Shown in pieces: positions 17,833 through 25,885 of a stretch of 30,292 nucleotides of DNA (positions are counted from its first letter, which is position 1; every line of letters begins with the position of its first letter). A program made the position numbers and the translations under genes. Below the pieces are notes generated by a model. It was not told where the DNA came from, made no database searches, and was given only the letters and a program-made list of their open reading frames with translations. This stretch comes from Ruminococcus sp. AF46-10NS (GTDB lineage Bacteria > Bacillota > Clostridia > Lachnospirales > Lachnospiraceae): NCBI RefSeq assembly GCF_003474435.1, contig NZ_QRNF01000040.1, positions 1 to 30,292 of the forward strand, in the 5' to 3' direction.

Positions 17833-17852
17833 GGGGAGAAGTTTTTCTCCCC
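17833..17852 (+). promoter_or_regulatory. leader hairpin before folC
   Basis: An 8-bp perfect stem (GGGGAGAA with TTCTCCCC) and a GTTT loop. No proper U tract follows, so it is more likely a 5' stabilising or translation-affecting hairpin than a terminator. Confidence 0.45.
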
Positions 17853-17897
17853 GGATGTTTCTTGCGAATACATTATAGATAAGTGATGGTTTTTTTT

Positions 17898-19195
17898 ATG
17901 AATTACGAAGAAGCAGTTGCGTATATTGAAGACATACCCAGATTTACTACCAAGAACAGTCTGGACCATACCAGGGAATGCCTGAGAAGACTTGGTGATC
18001 CGCAGAAGAAATTCAGGGTGATCCATGTAGCAGGAACCAATGGAAAAGGAAGTACCTGTGCATTTATCACATCAGTACTTCGTGAAGCAGGATATTCCTG
18101 TGGGCTTTTTACATCTCCTCATCTGGTGGAGATCAACGAGAGATTTCAGATCAATGAGGAGGTCATCGACAATGATACTTTTCTTACAGCATTTCTGAAA
18201 GTAAAGAAACTTGCAGATGAGCTGGTCACAGAGGGAAATTATCATCCGACATATTTTGAGACACTTTTCCTTATGGGAATGGTGATCTTTGCAGATGCAG
18301 GCGTGGATTATGTAACGCTGGAGACTGGTCTTGGCGGCCGTCTGGATGCGACCACAGCAGTGGAAGATCCGGTAGCCTGCGTGATCACATCCATAAGCCT
18401 TGACCACATGCAGTATCTTGGAAATACGGTTTCCGAGATTGCAGGAGAGAAGGCAGGAATCATGGTGCCGGGTGTTCCGGTGTCTACGATGGAAATGATC
18501 CGGATGCAGCCGAGGTAATGCGTGAGCATGCGAAGGAGCTTGGATGTCCTGCATATGAACTTACAAGAGAAGATACCGAGATCCATAAGATCACGAAAGA
18601 CGGGATCGAATTTTCCCTGAATGATGAAGCTTATGGAGATACCATTTTCAGTATCCCGTTTATTGCACGTTATCAGGTAATGAATGCAGCCCTTGCGGTA
18701 AAAACAATCCAGGTGCTGAAAAGTGAGATACCGATATCCATGGAGAATCTGAAGGCAGGTATGGCGAAGACACGCTGGCAGGGAAGAATGGAGACAGTTC
18801 TCCCGGGTGTGATCGTAGATGGCGCACATAACGAAGACGGTGTTGAGAAGTTTGTGGAGACAGCTGAGCATTTTCAGAAGGAATTTCCGCTGACACTGCT
18901 GTTTTCCGCTGTGGATGACAAGGATTACACAGATATGATCCGTACCATCTGTACAAGGATCAGCTTCCGGCACGTGATCGTCACACAGGTTGGAGGATAT
19001 CGTAAAGTTCCGGTGGAAGAGCTTGCAGAGATTTTCCGTAAGGACGGAGTACCGGAAGTTGAATTAGCAGAAGATGTTCCAACAGCATTTGAGCTTGCAA
19101 TGAAAGAAAAAGGTGAGGACGGCATGTTGTTCTGTGTCGGCTCTCTTTATCTGGTAGGTGAGATCAAGGCCTGGATCAGGAGGAAAAAAATATGA
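17898..19195 (+). CDS. folC: folylpolyglutamate synthase, frameshifted as sequenced
   Basis: Mur-ligase-fold enzyme adding glutamate to folates (some also act on dihydropteroate). Motifs: VAGTNGKGSTCAF (P-loop), TSPHLVEINERFQIN, TLETGLGGRLDATT, ITSISLDHMQYLG, RYQVMNAALA and the C-terminal VDGAHNEDGVEKF. The frame breaks near 18482: GTG-TCT-ACG is read where GTG-GTC-TAC-GAT (V-V-Y-D) is expected, one G missing from a GG pair. Restored length is 432 residues, normal for FolC. ATG 17898 is chosen by family N terminus (MNYEEAVAYIEDIPRF); the SD is weak (GTGATGG), so ATG 17886 or GTG 17883 remain possible. Its stop overlaps the start of the 50-residue ORF (ATGA). Confidence 0.9.
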
Positions 19196-19344
19196 TCGAT
19201 TACGAAGAGGAACTGAAGAAATTTGAACCATGTCTGGATGTGGCAGATGTAGAAGGTGCGATCTATGACCGTGAGATCACAGATATCATGGATGTGCTTC
19301 AGGAGATGCTGCGGGAGGTTAAGAGCAACAGACGTGTAAGATAA
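19192..19344 (+). CDS. small acidic hypothetical protein coupled to folC
   Basis: I do not recognise this family. The 50-residue ORF is strongly acidic with a basic C terminus (KSNRRVR) and reads as one or two amphipathic helices (DREITDIMDVLQEMLREV). It is supported as real by an AGGAGG 7 nt upstream of ATG, by a 4-nt ATGA overlap with the folC stop, and by a further GGAG and start codon right after its own stop. It therefore sits in a tight folC - this ORF - zinc-ribbon/TPR series. It is cytosolic by composition. No function can be inferred. Confidence 0.7.
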   Translation: MIDYEEELKKFEPCLDVADVEGAIYDREITDIMDVLQEMLREVKSNRRVR

Positions 19345-19354
19345 GGAGACATGA

Positions 19355-20674
19355 ATGAACTGCATTAATTGTGGAGCGTTCCTGACAGATACAGATGTGG
19401 ATTACTGTCCGCACTGTGGAGCCAATGTGCTGATCCAGAAGAAGGTTGATTATCTTTCAAAGCTTTATTACAACCAGGGTCTGGAGAAAGCCAGCATCCG
19501 TGACCTGTCCGGAGCAATCAGCTGTCTGAAGCAGAGTCTTGCCTATGATAAGCGAAATATCCGTGCAAGAAACCTTCTTGGTCTTGTGTATTTTGAGACC
19601 GGAGAAGTAGTTGCTGCACTGAGTGAGTGGATCATCAGCAAGAATATTCAGAAGAACCGGAATCTGGCCTCTGAATATATTGAAAGGCTTCAGGCGAACC
19701 AGAATAAACTGGAAACGATCAATGAAAGCATCAAGAAATATAATAATGCCCTTGCCATGTGCAGAGAAGGGCATGAGGATATGGCAGGCATCCGGCTTAA
19801 GAAGATCCTGGCGCAGAATCCCAAGCTGATCAAGGGATATCATCTCCTTGCGCTGATCCAGATGAAGAATCAGGAGTGGAACAAGGCAAGAAAAACCCTT
19901 AAGAAAGCAGCAAGGATCGACAAGACCAACACTACAACGCTCCGTTTTTTAAGAGAGATCGACGAGCAGACAGGTGTTACTACCAAGATGGAGAACAGGC
20001 GGAAGAGTATTCTTCGTGATCATGCCAGGGAGAAGGACAATATTTCCGGTGAGATCGTTGTAAGACCGTCCACATACAGAGAACGGTCAAAAGTTTCATT
20101 GTTCTTTACTATGGTTCTGGGTTTTGCAGCAGGAGCGGCGGCGTTCTGGCTTCTTGTGCTTCCGGCAGTAAAGCAGGATGTATACAGACAGGCCAATGAG
20201 CAGATCGTACAGTACAGTGAGTCGCTTTCCAGCCAGGGAGTGGCACTTTCCAAAGCTCAGGGAGAGGCAGAGCAGTCCAGCAGTACTGCGGATGCCACAG
20301 CCAAACAGGTTGAGGAAGAAAAGAAGAGAAGTCAGAGTTATGAAGCTCTGTTTTCAGCGTATACAGCCATGCAGCAGGAGGATCTTGATACTGCAGCAGT
20401 GGAAATCCAGAAGGTGTATACAGATACTCTTTCCGATTCTGCGAAAGGTATTTATAATACCATTTGTGAGAAGACAGGTGTATCTGGAATTACCGGTGAT
20501 TCAGCTGGCAGTGACAGTACAGCTTCTGCGGATTCCTCAGACGGAAGTGCTGCTTCAGATGGAACGTCTGATGGTGGAGATGGTACATCTGATGGAACTG
20601 ATCAGTCATCTTATGATGAGAGCGGAGATGCCAGCTATGATTCATCCTACAGCGATGGCTATACAGAAGAATAA
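19355..20674 (+). CDS. zinc-ribbon, TPR-containing single-pass membrane protein
   Basis: A 439-residue protein with four parts. An N-terminal zinc ribbon has Cys3, Cys6, Cys18 and Cys21 (MNCINCG...DYCPHCGAN). TPR-like helical repeats span about 35-210 (SIRDLSGAISCLKQSLAYDK; AGIRLKKILAQNPKLIKGYH). One membrane helix lies at about 247-270 (FFTMVLGFAAGAAAFWLLVL). An outside region has a coiled coil (about 275-325), more helical sequence and a Ser/Asp/Gly/Tyr-rich tail (about 375-439). Topology is thus cytoplasmic TPR and external tail. ATG 19355 follows GGAG at 6 nt; ATG 19351 is out of frame. Such proteins are common in Lachnospiraceae next to folC and spoIIA but are uncharacterised. A scaffold role is a guess from TPRs. 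Confidence 0.85.
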   Translation: MNCINCGAFLTDTDVDYCPHCGANVLIQKKVDYLSKLYYNQGLEKASIRDLSGAISCLKQSLAYDKRNIRARNLLGLVYFETGEVVAALSEWIISKNIQKNRNLASEYIERLQANQNKLETINESIKKYNNALAMCREGHEDMAGIRLKKILAQNPKLIKGYHLLALIQMKNQEWNKARKTLKKAARIDKTNTTTLRFLREIDEQTGVTTKMENRRKSILRDHAREKDNISGEIVVRPSTYRERSKVSLFFTMVLGFAAGAAAFWLLVLPAVKQDVYRQANEQIVQYSESLSSQGVALSKAQGEAEQSSSTADATAKQVEEEKKRSQSYEALFSAYTAMQQEDLDTAAVEIQKVYTDTLSDSAKGIYNTICEKTGVSGITGDSAGSDSTASADSSDGSAASDGTSDGGDGTSDGTDQSSYDESGDASYDSSYSDGYTEE

Positions 20675-20741
20675 CTGTTGCCGGACACGGAGTGAACAGC
20701 AACAAATAACCAATACAGAATACAGGTGAGAAGCCTCGGAG

Positions 20742-20776
20742 AAGGGGAATGTGTTTCAGCACATTCTTCTTTTTTT
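20742..20776 (+). terminator. terminator between the folC cluster and spoIIA operon
   Basis: AAGGGGAATGTG pairs with CACATTCTTCTT (G-U pairs included) around the 6-nt loop TTTCAG, followed by a T run to 20776. It lies 68 nt after the TPR gene stop and about 57 nt before spoIIAA. Confidence 0.82.
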
Positions 20777-20832
20777 GTACAAATTTATTTGAAAAATCTT
20801 GCATAAAAATAGAAAAATGGGGGAATGATAAA

Positions 20833-21192
20833 GTGGAATCAGTGTTTGAAACTTCAGGAACAGTGCTTATAGTTCATCTGCCGGTGGATCTTGATCATCC
20901 GGTATCTGACGATATTCGAAGAGAATCAGACCGGATTATCGGACGTCAATATATAAAAAATATGGTTTTTGACTTTTCAGAGACCGCTTTTATGGATAGC
21001 TCAGGAATCGGATTGCTTATGGGAAGGTACCGTGCACTGGGAATGCGGAGAAAATGTGTACAGGTGATCCATGCAAACAGTCATATCAGAAAGCTTCTGA
21101 GACTTTCCGGAATCGGCAGATACATAGACATCTCCGAGGCGGAAAAAATATCAGCAGAACAGGAGGGCGCATACTATGGAAAACACAAATGA
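20833..21192 (+). CDS. spoIIAA: anti-sigma F factor antagonist SpoIIAA
   Basis: STAS-domain protein that, when unphosphorylated, pulls SpoIIAB off sigma-F in the forespore. The motif MVFDFSETAFMDSSGIGLLMGRY carries the phosphorylated Ser (Ser57 in this numbering, equal to Ser58 of Bacillus). The in-frame ATG at 20749 lies inside the preceding terminator, so I choose GTG 20833, with GGGGG 9 nt upstream. That gives 119 residues, the usual SpoIIAA size. It overlaps spoIIAB by 17 nt. I could not find a convincing sigma-H promoter in the short gap upstream. Confidence 0.92.
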   Translation: MESVFETSGTVLIVHLPVDLDHPVSDDIRRESDRIIGRQYIKNMVFDFSETAFMDSSGIGLLMGRYRALGMRRKCVQVIHANSHIRKLLRLSGIGRYIDISEAEKISAEQEGAYYGKHK

Positions 21193-21601
21193 AATGACGA
21201 TCATCTTTGACAGCAGACCAGCTAATGAAGCTCTGGCAAGAGTGGCAGTCGCGTCTTTTTGTACGCAGCTGAATCCCACGCTGGAGGAAGTTTCAGATCT
21301 GAAGACAGCAGTTTCCGAAGCTGTGACCAACTGTATCATACATGGGTATGAAGGCGAGGTACATAAGATCCGGGTGGACTGTTCTCTTTGCGGACAGGAG
21401 CTTAAAGTGGATATTACAGATCACGGAACCGGTATCCCGGATATCAAGAAAGCCATGGAACCTTTGTTTACCACCAGACCGGACAAAGACCGTTCGGGCA
21501 TGGGATTTACATTTATGGAGGCATTCATGGATGAAGTTTCTGTGGAATCGGAGGTTGGCCGCGGAACTACCGTGCACATGAAAAAGATCATCAGGAGGTA
21601 A
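21176..21601 (+). CDS. spoIIAB: anti-sigma F factor / serine kinase SpoIIAB
   Basis: GHKL-fold protein that binds and holds sigma-F and phosphorylates SpoIIAA. The 141 residues include the N-box SDLKTAVSEAVTNCIIHGY, the G1 box DITDHGTGIPD, the ATP lid with TTRPDKDRSGMGFTFMEAFMD, and the final strand GRGTTVHMKK. ATG follows AGGAGG at 8 nt, inside the end of spoIIAA. Its last codons AGG-AGG-TAA double as the ribosome binding site of sigF, so the three genes are translationally linked. Confidence 0.96.
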   Translation: MENTNEMTIIFDSRPANEALARVAVASFCTQLNPTLEEVSDLKTAVSEAVTNCIIHGYEGEVHKIRVDCSLCGQELKVDITDHGTGIPDIKKAMEPLFTTRPDKDRSGMGFTFMEAFMDEVSVESEVGRGTTVHMKKIIRR

Positions 21602-21603
21602 CT

Positions 21604-22326
21604 ATGGATCGTACTCTTGCCCTCATCGGGCGTGCACACCAGGGGGATAAAACGGCAAGAGATATTTTGTTTGAGGAAAATACAGGGCTTATATACAGTG
21701 TGGCCAGACGCTTTCTGGGAAGGGGCGTGGAGATGGAGGATCTGTTCCAGATCGGCAGCATCGGACTTCTGAAAGCTGTGGATAAATTTGACATGTCTTT
21801 TGATGTGCGATTTTCAACATACGCAGTGCCAATGATCGCCGGGGAAATCAAACGTTATCTCCGGGATGACGGGATATTAAAAGTCAGCCGGTCTTTAAAA
21901 GAGAACCATTACAGGATCTATTCGGTGAGGGAGGCATTGACCAAGAGGCTGGAAAGAGAGCCTACTGTGGAAGAGATTGCCTGTGAAATGGGAATTTCAG
22001 TGGAGGAACTTGTGTTTACTCTGGAATCCGGAGCAGAGGTGGAATCCCTCCATAAGACGATCTATCAGGGAGAAGGAACAGAAATCTCCCTGATGGACAA
22101 GATTCCTGAGAAAGAAAACCGTCAGGAAAAAGTACTGAACCGGATCTTTTTGGAAGAGATACTGGGGAGTCTGAAGGCAAAGGAGCGAAAACTGATTTAC
22201 ATGCGGTATTTTCAGAACAAGACCCAGACGGAAATTGCTTATGAGCTTGGGGTATCCCAGGTGCAGGTATCCAGAATGGAAAAAAGGATTCTGCGCAGTC
22301 TGCAGAAATCAGCAGAGATAAAATAA
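21604..22326 (+). CDS. sigF: RNA polymerase sigma-F factor, forespore-specific
   Basis: Sporulation sigma factor of the SigB/F/G group, 240 residues. Region 2 reads LIYSVARRFLGRGVEMEDLFQIGSIGLLKAVDKFD...FSTYAVPMIAGEIKRYLRDDG. Region 3 is LTKRLEREPTVEEIACEMGIS, and region 4 is KAKERKLIYMRYFQNKTQTEIAYELGVSQVQVSRMEKRIL. Third gene of spoIIA, starting 2 nt after the spoIIAB stop. It could be confused with SigG, but the spoIIAA-spoIIAB neighbours settle it. It shows the host belongs to an endospore-forming lineage. Confidence 0.96.
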   Translation: MDRTLALIGRAHQGDKTARDILFEENTGLIYSVARRFLGRGVEMEDLFQIGSIGLLKAVDKFDMSFDVRFSTYAVPMIAGEIKRYLRDDGILKVSRSLKENHYRIYSVREALTKRLEREPTVEEIACEMGISVEELVFTLESGAEVESLHKTIYQGEGTEISLMDKIPEKENRQEKVLNRIFLEEILGSLKAKERKLIYMRYFQNKTQTEIAYELGVSQVQVSRMEKRILRSLQKSAEIK

Positions 22327-22371
22327 AAGGGAGCCATGAGAAATGCTGCTGTTTTCTCATGGCTCCCTTTT
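22325..22371. terminator. bidirectional terminator between sigF and queT
   Basis: A 19-bp near-perfect stem (AAAAGGGAGCCATGAGAAA with its complement, 9-nt loop) flanked by A and T tracts, between convergent genes. Confidence 0.92.
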
Positions 22372-22388
22372 GGGGGCAGCAGATCTTG

Positions 22389-22886
22389 TCAGACTGCTGC
22401 TTTTTTATGAAAAAGTACATTTTTGTATTTGGAAAGTGCTCCAAGAAGGATCATACCGATCACACCGGCTGAGATAAATTCGCCGGCTCCTACTGTGAGC
22501 ATCATAAACGGGATAGGAAGGTTAATGCCATATCCGTAACGAAGCACAAGAGGAACGATCACAATGTTGGAAACAATCGGCGGGATCGGGGCTGTCCATT
22601 TGCCTGTATTGCGAAGCTTGTAGGTAAAGAATGCACCGATAAGTGTGGCAATGCTTCCGAAAATGATGTCAACCGGAATCGCACCGCCAAGAAGATTGGC
22701 AATGATACATCCCACGAACAGTCCCGGGATGGCAGCCGGTGTGAAGAACGGAAGCACAGTCAGAGCCTCGGAAAAACGGATCTGAACTTCACCGAAGCTA
22801 AGTGGTGCGAATACCAGTGTCAGGACAACATATACAGCTGCAATGGCAGCTCCCTGCACCAGAAAATGAGTACCTTTGTTTTTCAT
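22389..22886 (-). CDS. queT: QueT-family ECF transporter substrate-binding protein
   Basis: S component of an energy-coupling-factor transporter taking up a queuosine precursor such as preQ1. The 165-residue protein has about five to six hydrophobic helices, and the segment FAPLSFGEVQIRFSEALTVLPFFTPAAIPGLFVGC is characteristic of the QueT family, with LLGGAIPVDIIFGSIATLIGA following. ATG 22886 is chosen (AGGAG 10 nt upstream); TTG 22892 in frame is less likely. The preQ1-type leader just upstream supports the substrate. The shared ECF A/T components are not in this window. The gene lies downstream of the LRR gene on the same strand but has its own promoter. Confidence 0.9.
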   Translation of the reverse strand: MKNKGTHFLVQGAAIAAVYVVLTLVFAPLSFGEVQIRFSEALTVLPFFTPAAIPGLFVGCIIANLLGGAIPVDIIFGSIATLIGAFFTYKLRNTGKWTAPIPPIVSNIVIVPLVLRYGYGINLPIPFMMLTVGAGEFISAGVIGMILLGALSKYKNVLFHKKAAV

Positions 22887-22896
22887 ATTCAATATT

Positions 22897-22939
22897 CTCC
22901 TTTAGTTTTGTTTTACGAGTGGAAGGTCACGAACACTCG
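22897..22939 (-). promoter_or_regulatory. preQ1-I-type riboswitch overlapping the queT ribosome binding site
   Basis: On the minus strand, stem CGAGTG/CACTCG encloses the loop TTCGTGACCTTC and is followed by the A-rich tail TAAAACAAAACTAAAGGAG. Loop CCTT can pair with AAGG of the Shine-Dalgarno, giving the H-type pseudoknot of preQ1-I switches; the ACTAA tail also fits. Ligand binding would hide the RBS and shut off translation of the transporter. Upstream segments could compete for the same loop (see findings). The class is judged by eye only. Confidence 0.62.
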
Positions 22940-23013
22940 GCACATTTATAGGCGGTGACCGCCTTGTAAGCCCTGTACGACCTTGGTTTTTGCGGGCTTT
23001 TGCAGCGAAACTG

Positions 23014-23042
23014 AGTATAGCATAAAGGGCGTGGAAATGCAA
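23014..23042 (-). promoter_or_regulatory. promoter of queT
   Basis: On the minus strand TTGCAT (23042-23037), 17-nt spacer, and an extended -10 TGC-TATACT (23022-23014). It begins 13 nt after the LRR gene stop and gives a leader of about 120 nt. Confidence 0.65.
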
Positions 23043-23055
23043 GGTACGATCCTGG

Positions 23056-25587
23056 CTATTTGATGACCCTGGCCTGTGTGGACAGCCCCTGACTCTGAAG
23101 CAGCTTTTTGTAAGAAGAAAGTTTGTTTGCCGGAACCTTTACAGTCAGTTTTTTGTAATTATTCTGACCTGCTCTTGTGAAGATATATTTACCTGAGCTT
23201 TTGGAAGTAAGACGTCCTGTCTGTATGGTGACAGAGGTAAGGGCCTTACAGTCACAGAAAGCTTTCGTGCCGATCGCAGAAACTCGGGAACCGATTTTTA
23301 CAGTACGAAGACTTGTGCATCCCTGGAAGGCTCCGGCACCTATGCTTGTGATATTTCCTGAAATCGTTACCTGTTTCAGGTTTTTACAGTTTTTGAAGGC
23401 ATTGGCTGCAATGGCTGTGACTTTGTAGGTTTTTCCGTTAGCTTTGACAGTGGCCGGAATCTTTGCAGTGACAGTATTGCGTGAACGTGGTCCCTTCAGT
23501 GCTACGGAAGTCCCGGTGGTATTGACTGTGTAGACATTATAGGCATCCCGGAATGTTTTTGCAGTCTGTGGCTTTGGTGTGGCTGCAGGAGTGATCTGGA
23601 AATTTAAGGTGATGGTTCCGTAGAAATGGTTATCACCGATGATCTTCAGGGTAGCAGTTCCTGCTTTTTTATTGTTCTGGTATGTCACATGATAATCATT
23701 GATGCCAGAAAGCTTTGCTTTTCCAAGAGTTACGGTTGGAACGGGCCTTATGTTAGAGCCTGTATAGGTATATGTTTTTTTGATCCCTGTTACAGATGCA
23801 TCGGAAATATTGCATGCATAGCTGATATTGTTTTTCTTGGCATATGTAACTGCGTAAGAGCCGTACGGAGCATGGATCTTGCAAAAATATGCATGAGAGC
23901 TGTCAGACCAGTAATAGCCGCACCACACAGCATCCGTTCCAATGCTTTTAACGGTATCAGGTATGTTGATCCTGGATAGATTGTTACAGTAGGCGAAAGC
24001 TTCTTTTCCAATCTTTGTGACCCCTTTCTGGATGTCCACCTCTTTCAGCTCAGGAAGATAAGCAAAGGCCCTTTCGGAAATACTTGTGATCCCGGGTTTT
24101 ATTATGATCTTTCTGATTTGGTTTTTGATAGTTTTCCAGGAGGAATCGCTGGAGAAGGAAAACCAGCTTTTTGTTGAAGAAACCGGGTACCTGTTGTTTT
24201 CCTCTGTGGAAATAGAAAGTGGTCCGTAGCCGGAGATTGTAAGGATACCGTTTTTGAAATTCCAGGTTGCGTTGTCACCTGCGATATGGTAAGTTTTTTT
24301 GGCAGCTTTTCCGTTGTCGGAATTAATGGAATAAAAGTTCAGGGTGTTGGAGCTTGAAGCATAATAAACGACATTGGAATTCTTTACCACAGGCTGACAG
24401 TCAGAAATCGGAGCAGCTGTTGTAAACTCTTTGCTGAGGCTCTTTCCCTTTCCGTCCACAAAAAGATAATGAAGGGTGCTGGAAGAGAGCGGATCATTAG
24501 CGGAAGAGTTTTTCTTGTTATCGTCGGAGACGTATTCCTCCCAGGAAATCATAAAACGGTTGTCATTTATTTTGGCGATTTTTACGCCCGCAAAGCTTTT
24601 TCCTCCGCCTGTAAAGTTGGTAAGCTTCCTGGTTGTGGTTGCTTTTTCGGAAAAATTAGACATTGGTGTGACGGACAGATAAAGATTATGAGGCGTGTTT
24701 TCAGATACCTTATCATATTTGGACTGATCGATGGAAGTGCCGATGCATAATACACTGTCAGAGGAAACCGCCATGCCGTCAACGCTTGCGTAGCAGGCCA
24801 GTGCCCACATAGAAGTACGTGAGCCTCCGTATGGCAAAAGCTCTATGGTGGTGCGGTCAAGTGTATTGCTGTCATATCTGGAAAGCTTTGTACATCGTGA
24901 ACCCTCACTCTGCTCCAGTACGTAGAGATAAGAACCATGTGATTTGATATACTGTGCAAAGGAATGCCACAGATCGCAGGAAACGATCTTTCCTTTCATG
25001 GTTGCCTGGTCGATCTCGGCCATAAGGAAGCCCTGATGTCCCTGACCGACAGAGGAATCTACATATCCTTCGTGACCGGTAACAACATAGAGTTTGCCGT
25101 TGCTTTCTGTCATTTCCACACAGCCATAGTTAAAGGGCGTGCGGACCTCACCGCCAAAAAGCTCAGGGTTACTGGTAATTGCTGCCGCACCGGTTCGTTT
25201 CCAGTTTGCATCGTAGCGGATGACGCGGATAACCTCAGCGGAATCGTTTTCTTTGTTGTTTGTCCGGCCTTCTACCAGATAATATCCGTCAGATCCGGCA
25301 TAAAAGCCACCCCACAGCGGAAGCTCCATGTTGATCTTGCGTTTGCTTCTGATCTTCAGATTATTATCATAGTATTCAACGCCAATAGAATTTTTCTGGT
25401 GGAAGACCCTCATGTATCCGCTGGAAACAGGAACAAGGTCAGAGGTACGGCGTAACCTGACATTGAGATTGTCCTGTGCGGTTGGCGTAAGAGAGCCTGC
25501 CCTGGCTGTCTGCGGAAACAGGATGAGACAGAAGCAAAGACAGCAGAACAGAAATAGCAGAGATGTTAATTCTTTTAGCTTTTTCAT
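23056..25587 (-). CDS. secreted BspA-like leucine-rich-repeat protein
   Basis: Surface or secreted protein, 843 residues, with signal peptide MKKLKELTSLLFLFCCLCFC...ARA. Residues about 35-430 look like a beta-propeller of repeated Tyr/Ser-rich blades (GFYAGSDGYYLVEG; KLYVVTGHEGYVD; GSYLYVLEQSEG). LRR_5 repeats of the Treponema/BspA kind follow: ISERAFAYLPELKEVDIQKG and IGKEAFAYCNNLSRINIPDT. Next come a bacterial Ig-like segment (YTGSNIRPVPTVTLG...ITPAATPKPQ) and a second LRR_5 block (IAANAFKNCKNLKQVTISGN and on). No LPXTG, choline-binding or SLH anchor is visible; the chain ends VIK. RBS GGAG lies 7 nt before ATG. BspA-type proteins often bind host matrix or other bacteria; the role here is inferred. 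Confidence 0.87.
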   Translation of the reverse strand: MKKLKELTSLLFLFCCLCFCLILFPQTARAGSLTPTAQDNLNVRLRRTSDLVPVSSGYMRVFHQKNSIGVEYYDNNLKIRSKRKINMELPLWGGFYAGSDGYYLVEGRTNNKENDSAEVIRVIRYDANWKRTGAAAITSNPELFGGEVRTPFNYGCVEMTESNGKLYVVTGHEGYVDSSVGQGHQGFLMAEIDQATMKGKIVSCDLWHSFAQYIKSHGSYLYVLEQSEGSRCTKLSRYDSNTLDRTTIELLPYGGSRTSMWALACYASVDGMAVSSDSVLCIGTSIDQSKYDKVSENTPHNLYLSVTPMSNFSEKATTTRKLTNFTGGGKSFAGVKIAKINDNRFMISWEEYVSDDNKKNSSANDPLSSSTLHYLFVDGKGKSLSKEFTTAAPISDCQPVVKNSNVVYYASSSNTLNFYSINSDNGKAAKKTYHIAGDNATWNFKNGILTISGYGPLSISTEENNRYPVSSTKSWFSFSSDSSWKTIKNQIRKIIIKPGITSISERAFAYLPELKEVDIQKGVTKIGKEAFAYCNNLSRINIPDTVKSIGTDAVWCGYYWSDSSHAYFCKIHAPYGSYAVTYAKKNNISYACNISDASVTGIKKTYTYTGSNIRPVPTVTLGKAKLSGINDYHVTYQNNKKAGTATLKIIGDNHFYGTITLNFQITPAATPKPQTAKTFRDAYNVYTVNTTGTSVALKGPRSRNTVTAKIPATVKANGKTYKVTAIAANAFKNCKNLKQVTISGNITSIGAGAFQGCTSLRTVKIGSRVSAIGTKAFCDCKALTSVTIQTGRLTSKSSGKYIFTRAGQNNYKKLTVKVPANKLSSYKKLLQSQGLSTQARVIK

Positions 25588-25630
25588 AAGTTTCTCCTTT
25601 GTATGTGTTTTTAGATGATCTCCTGTTTAG

Positions 25631-25658
25631 ATTATAATTCATGGGACAGAATTTACAA
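25631..25658 (-). promoter_or_regulatory. promoter of the LRR protein gene
   Basis: On the minus strand TTGTAA (25658-25653), 16-nt spacer, perfect TATAAT (25636-25631), about 44 nt before the start codon. The -35 overlaps one arm of an 11-bp inverted repeat. Confidence 0.55.
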
Positions 25659-25712
25659 TACAAAATCGGGCGTTATGTAACTCCCGGTTCTCAGGATTTC
25701 TGTAAATTCTGT
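25646..25712. repeat. 11-bp inverted repeat upstream of the LRR gene
   Basis: ACAGAATTTAC (25646-25656) and its exact reverse complement GTAAATTCTGT (25702-25712) are 45 nt apart. The left copy overlaps the -35 of the LRR promoter. It may be a pair of regulator sites in opposite orientation. Confidence 0.55.
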
Positions 25713-25794
25713 TCACAAAAAACATCTTGCGGAAATACTGCCGGTGGGCAGTAACATCAGAAACAGGAACCTTATGGAAACAGGGGCTTTTTTC

Positions 25795-25823
25795 TTGACA
25801 GTTTTTTGTGATATTGATAAAAT
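25795..25823 (+). promoter_or_regulatory. promoter of the RmlD-like gene
   Basis: TTGACA (25795-25800), 17-nt spacer, TAAAAT (25818-25823). Confidence 0.75.
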
Positions 25824-25849
25824 ATATTTCAGTATATAGGTTAAAGGGG

Positions 25850-25885
25850 CATTGGTTTTGATCTAAATCAATGTCTTTTTATTTT
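25850..25885 (+). terminator. terminator-like hairpin in the leader of the RmlD-like gene
   Basis: CATTGGTTT pairs with AAATCAATG (9 bp with one G-U), 6-nt loop, followed by TCTTTTTATTTT. It lies between the promoter and the start codon, about 20 nt into the transcript, so it may act as an attenuator. Confidence 0.5.

Noticed and set aside
17833..17852. Intrinsic terminator before folC
   Set aside because: The stem is good but no U tract follows; kept only as a leader hairpin.
20749..20832. In-frame ATG extending spoIIAA upstream
   Set aside because: It lies within the intrinsic terminator and codes a Phe-rich, non-family segment; GTG 20833 gives normal SpoIIAA length.
20777..20832. Sigma-H promoter for spoIIA
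   Set aside because: Searched for AGGAATT-type -35 and GAAT-type -10 at proper spacing; only an isolated GGAAT is present, so no promoter is claimed.
22942..22970. preQ1-II class switch, suggested by the GGCGGTCACCGCC hairpin
   Set aside because: In class II that hairpin directly precedes the ribosome site; here it is over 50 nt upstream, and the proximal pseudoknot fits class I better.
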